A stretch of 9,999 nucleotides of DNA. Origin: Myxococcota bacterium (GTDB lineage: Bacteria; Myxococcota; UBA4151). The stretch is taken from NCBI GenBank assembly GCA_028823075.1, contig JAPKCE010000048.1, positions 1 to 9,999 on the forward strand, given 5' to 3'. How positions within the stretch are numbered: position 1 is the stretch's first letter; the number at the start of each line of letters is the position of its first letter. A program made the translations under genes and the position numbers. The notes under the pieces are model-generated. The model was not told where the DNA came from. It did no database searches and saw nothing but the letters and a program-made list of their open reading frames with translations. Positions 5,878 to 9,999 of this stretch are shown here, piece after piece.

Positions 5878-6807
5878 TCAGAAAGGCGCATCGACGCTCA
5901 GCACAGTCTGGCGCAGTCCGAAAGCGGGCTCAAACCCGGTGGCGTCACGCAGGCGCTGATCGCTGACAATGCAACTGTACTGGATCAGGTCCAGTTCTTC
6001 GGCGCGGAAACGGGTCAAACCGAGATTCCAGGCAGGACCGAGCATGGGGCCGAGCAACATCCGCGGCAAAGGGATGGCCGTGCGGCGCAATTCTTTGAGC
6101 ACCCGATGCAAGGATGCCGGCGGTGGCCCTGCAACGTTGTAGGGACCGCGCAGGCCGGGCTCCATCAGACATTCGATAGCGCTCACCAGGTCTTCGACAT
6201 GGATCAGCTGAACCGAAGGATCAAAACCCAGGATCACCGGCACCCGCTGACGCGCAAAATAGCGCTGTGTGCCATTGTTTAAGCCGGCGCCGACTGCCGG
6301 AACCGAGCGCAGGATGACAACCTCCATACCCGGCTCTCGCCAGGCCGTGGCACAGGCGCGCAAGTCCATCTGCACACGGTCGCGCAGGCTCGAAAAGCGT
6401 TCGCCCGCCAAAAGCGGTGCATCCTCGTTTAGAAAAACAGTGTTGGCTGGGCGATGGCCATACAGACGCGCCGAACTTAGGATGATTACCTTGCGAACGC
6501 CGCGTTGACGACACAACTCGAGCAAACGCGTGACCGCGACCACATTATACGCATGGTGTACCGCATCACCGGCGCGAAGGTCGGTCATAACGCCAGCATG
6601 AATGACTACATCGTAACGACGACGACGCATGAGATGGTCAAGCGCTCGGCGGCGTAAATCGACCGCTGCGGTATGCACATCGGCGGGCATGCGGCGAGGC
6701 TCCCTAGCGTCGACTGCGCTCACCTGGTAATCTCGGTGTAAACGACGAACCAAAGCCCGAGCTACGGGATCCCGGGCACCCGTGATCAAGACTCGTTGAC
6801 GCTTCAA
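5878..6807 (-). CDS. NAD-dependent epimerase/dehydratase-like protein (extended SDR), degenerate active site
   Basis: The product is 309 aa and has an extended-SDR layout: beta-1 RVLITGARDPVA (5-16), Asp33 at the end of beta-2 (suggesting NAD preference), VVIHAG (67-72), NVVAVTRLLE (88-97), SSARLYG (111-117), QLIHVEDL (200-207) and YNVAGP (223-228). Members usually modify nucleotide sugars. Two things are odd. The canonical GxxGxxG keeps only Gly10, with Asp13 and Ala16 at the other two positions. The YxxxK catalytic pair is absent, the corresponding place reading FSSLRDRVQ (138-146). Some bacterial SDR subgroups are known to lack the tetrad, so this may be a genuine subgroup, a binding protein or an unusual enzyme. 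The start codon is TTG, supported by GGGAG eight nt upstream, and it overlaps the acyltransferase stop by 4 nt. It is the last gene of the operon. Confidence 0.85.
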   Translation of the reverse strand: MKRQRVLITGARDPVARALVRRLHRDYQVSAVDAREPRRMPADVHTAAVDLRRRALDHLMRRRRYDVVIHAGVMTDLRAGDAVHHAYNVVAVTRLLELCRQRGVRKVIILSSARLYGHRPANTVFLNEDAPLLAGERFSSLRDRVQMDLRACATAWREPGMEVVILRSVPAVGAGLNNGTQRYFARQRVPVILGFDPSVQLIHVEDLVSAIECLMEPGLRGPYNVAGPPPASLHRVLKELRRTAIPLPRMLLGPMLGPAWNLGLTRFRAEELDLIQYSCIVSDQRLRDATGFEPAFGLRQTVLSVDAPF

Positions 6808-7610
6808 AATATGCGCTCCCGCTCTTCGAGCCCGCGTTCGATGAGTTGGCGCACAGCATCGCGAGCTTTTTCAACAAGCGGTAAGATAACCTCATCATCG
6901 TCGTCATGATTAGCACTAAAGCGCAGAGGTTCGCCCCAATAGATGTGGAAGCGCGATGGTAAAGGAAGGGGTGTCACGATCAGCGGAATTGGAGGCCCAC
7001 CGAAACGGGTCAAAAGATTGATAGTCCCCGCGCTGGGCAAAGCCTCTTCAGCGCCGATCACCGCGACCGGAACGATCGGCACCCCAGCTTCCAAGGCGAG
7101 GCGCAAAAATCCTTGGCCAAAACTCTGTAGCTCATAGGCGCGATGAAAGGGCTTATTAATGCCGCGAGCGCCCTCGGGAAAGACCAGCACGGAATAGCCT
7201 TTTTTTAGAAGATACAGACAATTTTCAGGGGTGCCTGCCACCTGTCCGCATTTTTCATAAAAGCTGCCGATGAAGGGCATACGCGAAACAAAATGATCGA
7301 CCATAGCGCGCAACAAACGCGGATGAGGGGCATCGCTCATAGCGGCCGACGAGATCATTGCCGCGTCGATAGGCACCTGCCCGGTGTGGTTTGAGATCAC
7401 CAAACAGGTCTCGTCCGGGAGGTTAGCGATACCGTGATTCTGCACCTTAAAATAGTTTTTGTAGGCCCAATAAACAGGCAACGCAGCCTTCGGTAACAAG
7501 GCAGGTTTTAAGCCAAAGGGGTCTTGACCGAACTCGTTGAGGTCGGGGAAATCGAGACGAGAAAAGGCCTCTGCGACCTCACGTTTCATGGCCTGCCATT
7601 TAGAAAACAA
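6804..7610 (-). CDS. lysophospholipid acyltransferase family protein (MGAT-like)
   Basis: The product is 268 aa, of the PlsC/LPLAT superfamily that transfers acyl chains to glycerol-based or related acceptors at the inner membrane. The first catalytic block reads SNHTGQVPID (73-82): His75 and Asp82 are six residues apart instead of the classic HX4D, a spacing I associate with the MGAT-like branch. FPEGARG (144-150) followed by Lys153 and the stretch LQSFGQGFLRLAL (161-173), then VPIVPVAVIGAEE (177-189), match this branch closely. The start is taken as TTG at 7608-7610, because AGGAG lies nine nt upstream. An in-frame ATG seven codons later has no SD. The C-terminus is highly charged. The deacetylase ends 29 nt upstream and the SDR gene overlaps its stop by 4 nt. 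The acyl acceptor is unknown. Confidence 0.9.
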   Translation of the reverse strand: MFSKWQAMKREVAEAFSRLDFPDLNEFGQDPFGLKPALLPKAALPVYWAYKNYFKVQNHGIANLPDETCLVISNHTGQVPIDAAMISSAAMSDAPHPRLLRAMVDHFVSRMPFIGSFYEKCGQVAGTPENCLYLLKKGYSVLVFPEGARGINKPFHRAYELQSFGQGFLRLALEAGVPIVPVAVIGAEEALPSAGTINLLTRFGGPPIPLIVTPLPLPSRFHIYWGEPLRFSANHDDDDEVILPLVEKARDAVRQLIERGLEERERIF

Positions 7611-7639
7611 AACGATCGACTCCTGCTCTTGGCTCGCTT

Positions 7640-8569
7640 TTATCCTGCTCGGAGCCGTTGCGCCACTTCCTCGAGGGGGACGAAGCGCCGCGCCGCGGCG
7701 ACGCGCTCAACGCAACGCTCGAGACGCTGCATGCGCAAGGCGTGAGGAACCTGTAAATCCTTACGAACCCTAAGCAGATCACCATCAACAGCGTCTTCTG
7801 GGGTCAAGTCGATGGGATGTAACTCCAAGTCGATAGGTCGGCGAGTGCGCAGGGCAAGACGGGTCAACTGCCAACCGAATTGGTCACTACCAACAACGGT
7901 GGTGCCGATCCATGGCAGGCCCATCGGCGCGGTCATCGGCAACTCGATCAAGTTGCGTCGCGCACCCCCTCGCAAGCCTTTGCCTTTGCGCTTCAAACGA
8001 AATGGCCCGCGCTGCGGCAGAAAGCCTTTGGGACTGCCGATGAGAGAAGCCGATGGATGGGCACCCACGGATTTTAGAGCGATCACCAAGCCGCGGGCGC
8101 CCCAATAAGCTGGCGACGGAAGCAAGCTAGAATCGTAGAGAAAGCCGGCGTTCTCAATGGCGTCGAGCAAAGGCTCGCTGAGATTGTAGCCTGGAGCGCG
8201 AAACCCGCGAGGTGCGGCTCCCGTTATCGCTTTGATCGCCGCCACCGAACGCGCCAGCTCATCGCCGAGTTGGGCGGGTGTCCAGCGGCTCATGGCATAA
8301 TCGTGGCGATGCGAATGACAGGCGATTTCGTGGCCCTCGGCGACGGCGCGACGCAAACGCTGGGCAACCGCTTCATGCTGCAAGTCCTCAGTCACGGTAA
8401 ATAGGGTCGCTTTCAGTCCAAAACGAGCGCAAAAATCCAAAAAGCAGTCGAGACCAGCGGTAAGAAAGGGGTCATCAGCGGATTTTTGCGGCAGGCCGTG
8501 AATAGCGCGGTAATGACGCACGCCGTCGAGGTCGATGGAGAGCGAGGCTAAACCGGCTAAAGCGCTCAC
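7640..8569 (-). CDS. polysaccharide deacetylase family protein (NodB-like fold, CE4)
   Basis: The product is 309 aa from the GTG at 8567-8569, whose GTGA overlaps the stop of the MurU-like gene. Family members remove N-acetyl groups from glycans in a metal-dependent reaction; some relatives act on small amides. The CE4 motifs are in order: motif 1 SIDLDG (11-16) with Asp13 and Asp15, motif 2 CHSHRHD (84-90) giving His85 and His89 as metal ligands, motif 3 FRAPGYNLS (123-131), and a late ELHPIDL (249-255) in the place of the catalytic His. No signal peptide is seen, so it probably acts in the cytoplasm on a soluble or lipid-linked sugar. The frame is open upstream to 8677, but that part overlaps the MurU-like gene and is not family-like. 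A very basic, Gly-rich stretch lies at about 188-206. Confidence 0.88.
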   Translation of the reverse strand: MSALAGLASLSIDLDGVRHYRAIHGLPQKSADDPFLTAGLDCFLDFCARFGLKATLFTVTEDLQHEAVAQRLRRAVAEGHEIACHSHRHDYAMSRWTPAQLGDELARSVAAIKAITGAAPRGFRAPGYNLSEPLLDAIENAGFLYDSSLLPSPAYWGARGLVIALKSVGAHPSASLIGSPKGFLPQRGPFRLKRKGKGLRGGARRNLIELPMTAPMGLPWIGTTVVGSDQFGWQLTRLALRTRRPIDLELHPIDLTPEDAVDGDLLRVRKDLQVPHALRMQRLERCVERVAAARRFVPLEEVAQRLRAG

Positions 8570-9534
8570 TTCATCTGCCAAAACTGACCGCGACGTCCGT
8601 AGACGATGGCGCGAGAAAGAACGGTTCGCGGGGGGACCTGAGCGTCGGGCTGCACAAGAACATCCTCCAGGCGGCAACTGTGGCCCACCTGAGCGCCAGC
8701 GGCAACGTGTGTGCGACCGAGCAGTTCGGTTTTCAAACCGATGTCAGCGCCGGGCTCGACGACCGGCGCATCAGCCTTCCAAAACAGTTCATGGGCGGCA
8801 AAAAGACGTTCTGGCGTGCCCGCATCAGCCCAGCGCCCCGCAGTCGAGAAACCTAGGACATTCATGCCCGCATGGATTTGTGGGATATAGGTTTGGCCAA
8901 CGATACAGCTAAAATGTTCGGCGGGGATCTTGGCGATGAACTCGGGCTCCAGCAGGTGGATACCACGAAACAAAAAGGGCTCACCCTTGGCAGAGGGGCT
9001 GACCCCAGGAACTAATGATTCTCCGGGGATCGGCGAAGGCGAAAGCCCGTGTTCCAGACGGGTCACGCCGCCGCGCAGGTCGCGCACTCGACCGTTTTCG
9101 TCGCAGCGCACCACCCCATAGCCCTCTTCAAGGGCGGGGTGAACCGCCATGGATGCACTTGCCTTTCTCAACACATGCTCGCCGTACATATCCATCAGGT
9201 CGAGCTCGATGAGAATGTCGGCATTCGCTAACAGCATGGTCTCATCAAAAAAGTGTTCAGCGCCTTTAACACCGCCTCCCGTGCCGCGCAGTTCCTCCTC
9301 AAAGACCCAATCGATTTTCAGGCGCTGACCATGACGATGCGTCACCCGGCGCTGTAACTCCTCGCCCAAGTGATGGGCGTTAATAACCACCCGATCGCAG
9401 CCCGCCTGATCCACGAGATCAAAGCTCCAATCGATCAATCGACGCCCAGCGCAGGCCACCAACGGTTTCGGCAGGCGCTTGGTCAAAGGGTCGAGGCGCG
9501 AGCCGTAGCCGGCGGCAAGAATCATCGCCTTCAT
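8566..9534 (-). CDS. murU: MurU-like sugar-1-phosphate nucleotidyltransferase with C-terminal hexapeptide extension
   Basis: This protein transfers a nucleotide to a sugar 1-phosphate. In Pseudomonas-type cell-wall recycling, MurU makes UDP-MurNAc from MurNAc-1-phosphate supplied by AmgK. The nucleotide-binding signature is LAAGYGSRLDPLTKRLPKPL (6-25); GTGGG (84-88), the metal-binding Asp106 in ANADI and WADAGTPERL (235-244) follow. The product is 322 aa, about 100 longer than the roughly 223-aa Pseudomonas MurU. The extra length is a Pro/Ser-rich loop at 163-186 and a C-terminal part (about 259-315) with short hexapeptide-like repeats such as PGADIG and AAGAQVGHSC, as in left-handed beta-helix domains. 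That extension also occurs in other NDP-sugar pyrophosphorylases, so a different sugar is possible. The start has GAGG about eight nt upstream, inside the end of amgK, and lies 3 nt after that gene's stop. Confidence 0.85.
   Translation of the reverse strand: MKAMILAAGYGSRLDPLTKRLPKPLVACAGRRLIDWSFDLVDQAGCDRVVINAHHLGEELQRRVTHRHGQRLKIDWVFEEELRGTGGGVKGAEHFFDETMLLANADILIELDLMDMYGEHVLRKASASMAVHPALEEGYGVVRCDENGRVRDLRGGVTRLEHGLSPSPIPGESLVPGVSPSAKGEPFLFRGIHLLEPEFIAKIPAEHFSCIVGQTYIPQIHAGMNVLGFSTAGRWADAGTPERLFAAHELFWKADAPVVEPGADIGLKTELLGRTHVAAGAQVGHSCRLEDVLVQPDAQVPPRTVLSRAIVYGRRGQFWQMK
8977..9048 (-). repeat. 72-bp imperfect palindrome inside the murU coding sequence
   Basis: The segment begins with GGGCT (8977-8981) and ends with AGCCC (9044-9048), exact inverted copies. 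Inner arms also pair: GACCCCAGGA (9001-9010) with TCCGGGGATC (9022-9031), apart from single-base bulges, around an 11-nt centre. Between outer and inner arms about 6 of 10 positions match. The longer arm also holds a private GGGG/CCCC mini-hairpin (8995-9006). The segment is exactly 24 codons long and encodes residues 163-186, a Pro/Ser/Gly-rich run between two conserved beta strands of the nucleotidyltransferase. It has the look of a palindromic element that entered a gene in frame at a tolerant loop, but no second copy exists in the window. Confidence 0.4.
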
Positions 9535-9537
9535 CGG

Positions 9538-9999
9538 CTACACCTCACGCAATTCGTCGACCAGGGGAGCGATTAGGGCGCGCAGGTCGGCGTAATCTGG
9601 AAGCCGGTCAAAGGCTTGATCGACGTAGGCCAAGCTCAAAGGGATATGCTTTAAAAAGTCTGGATTACCGCGAACCTGGTCGATGTATACAAAACGCCCG
9701 GCATCTTTGAGTTTACGCTGGAGAGCCTGCACATCGAACCAACGCCTAAAGGTTTTGGCATCGGTCATAGCGCTGCGCTGGCCGCGATATCGCTCGATGA
9801 GCTGACTCAATAAAGGCTCAGGAACTTCAACGTAAGAGTCGCGTAAAAGCGCCACCAGATCGTAGAGTAAAGGCCCGCGCAACGCGTCTTGAAAATCGAT
9901 CACCACAAGGCCGCGTTTGGAGACCATCAAATTGCGGCTTTGGTAATCGCGGTGCACAAAACCTTGCGGGATGCTCGCCACCTCTTCGGCCAGGCGCTG
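9538..9999 (-). CDS. amgK: AmgK-like sugar kinase, aminoglycoside phosphotransferase fold (C-terminal part, runs off right edge)
   Basis: The last 153 residues of a protein that enters from the right edge are present. AmgK phosphorylates MurNAc/GlcNAc at the anomeric position, giving the sugar 1-phosphate used by MurU. The Brenner motif is visible as VHRDYQSRNLM (visible residues 15-25), with catalytic Asp18 and Asn23, followed by the metal-binding VIDFQDA (33-39) and GPLLYDLVALLRDSY, all typical of AmgK. About half of a usual 340-aa protein is missing, including the N-lobe. A GTG at 9979-9981 lies inside the frame but is not the real start, because the catalytic block begins nine residues later and the frame continues to the window edge. 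The stop lies 3 nt before murU, so the two are co-translated. Identity rests on motifs and on the murU neighbour. Confidence 0.88.
   Translation of the reverse strand, partial: QRLAEEVASIPQGFVHRDYQSRNLMVSKRGLVVIDFQDALRGPLLYDLVALLRDSYVEVPEPLLSQLIERYRGQRSAMTDAKTFRRWFDVQALQRKLKDAGRFVYIDQVRGNPDFLKHIPLSLAYVDQAFDRLPDYADLRALIAPLVDELREV

Noticed and set aside
8570..8677. Upstream extension of the deacetylase by 36 codons
   Set aside because: It overlaps the C-terminus of the MurU-like protein, has no CE4 similarity, and the GTG at 8567-8569 gives the normal coupled arrangement.

Overview
The window is dense, ordinary-looking bacterial chromosome with GC clearly above 50%. It carries no transposase, phage gene, CRISPR array or other mobile module that I can see. 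The organism is very likely Gram-negative, because the right half carries an AmgK/MurU-type pair, known from the peptidoglycan-recycling route of Pseudomonas-like bacteria. QueF is of the short, single-domain type, both tRNA genes encode their 3' CCA, and TTG and GTG starts are used. A proteobacterium, or a relative of the former Deltaproteobacteria such as Myxococcota, fits, but I cannot fix the lineage from sequence alone.

Plus strand, 382-4436. This is a tight run of alanine dehydrogenase (ald), a MoaB-type molybdopterin protein, a DAO-family FAD amine oxidoreductase and the XTP/dITP pyrophosphatase RdgB, with junctions of 4 nt or overlapping by 4 and 8 nt. A 120-nt gap follows, then tRNA-Pro(TGG), tRNA-Arg(TCT) and queF, which starts 18 nt after the second tRNA. 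The unit mixes amino-nitrogen metabolism, cofactor synthesis, nucleotide-pool cleaning and tRNA supply/modification, so it is better read as a housekeeping cluster than as one pathway. A divergent, unidentified partial gene runs off the left edge (1-323).

Minus strand, 9999-4433. Reading leftwards, a compact operon enters from the right edge: an amgK-like sugar kinase (partial), a murU-like nucleotidyltransferase, a polysaccharide deacetylase, an MGAT-like lysophospholipid acyltransferase and an extended-SDR epimerase-like protein. Gaps are 3 nt, -4 nt, 29 nt and -4 nt. Every member has an envelope theme: sugar phosphorylation and nucleotide activation, glycan deacetylation, lipid acylation and sugar-nucleotide modification. 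After a 185-nt gap comes a HlyC/CorC (CNNM plus CBS) membrane protein whose stop overlaps that of queF tail to tail.

The points most worth a second look are these. A 72-bp imperfect palindrome sits in frame inside murU and adds a Pro/Ser/Gly-rich 24-residue loop. The epimerase-like protein has lost two nucleotide-binding glycines and the YxxxK catalytic pair. The MurU-like protein carries a C-terminal hexapeptide-repeat extension. The kinase/uridylyltransferase pair is coupled to a deacetylase, an acyltransferase and an SDR. I did not find a clearly new defence or mobile system.
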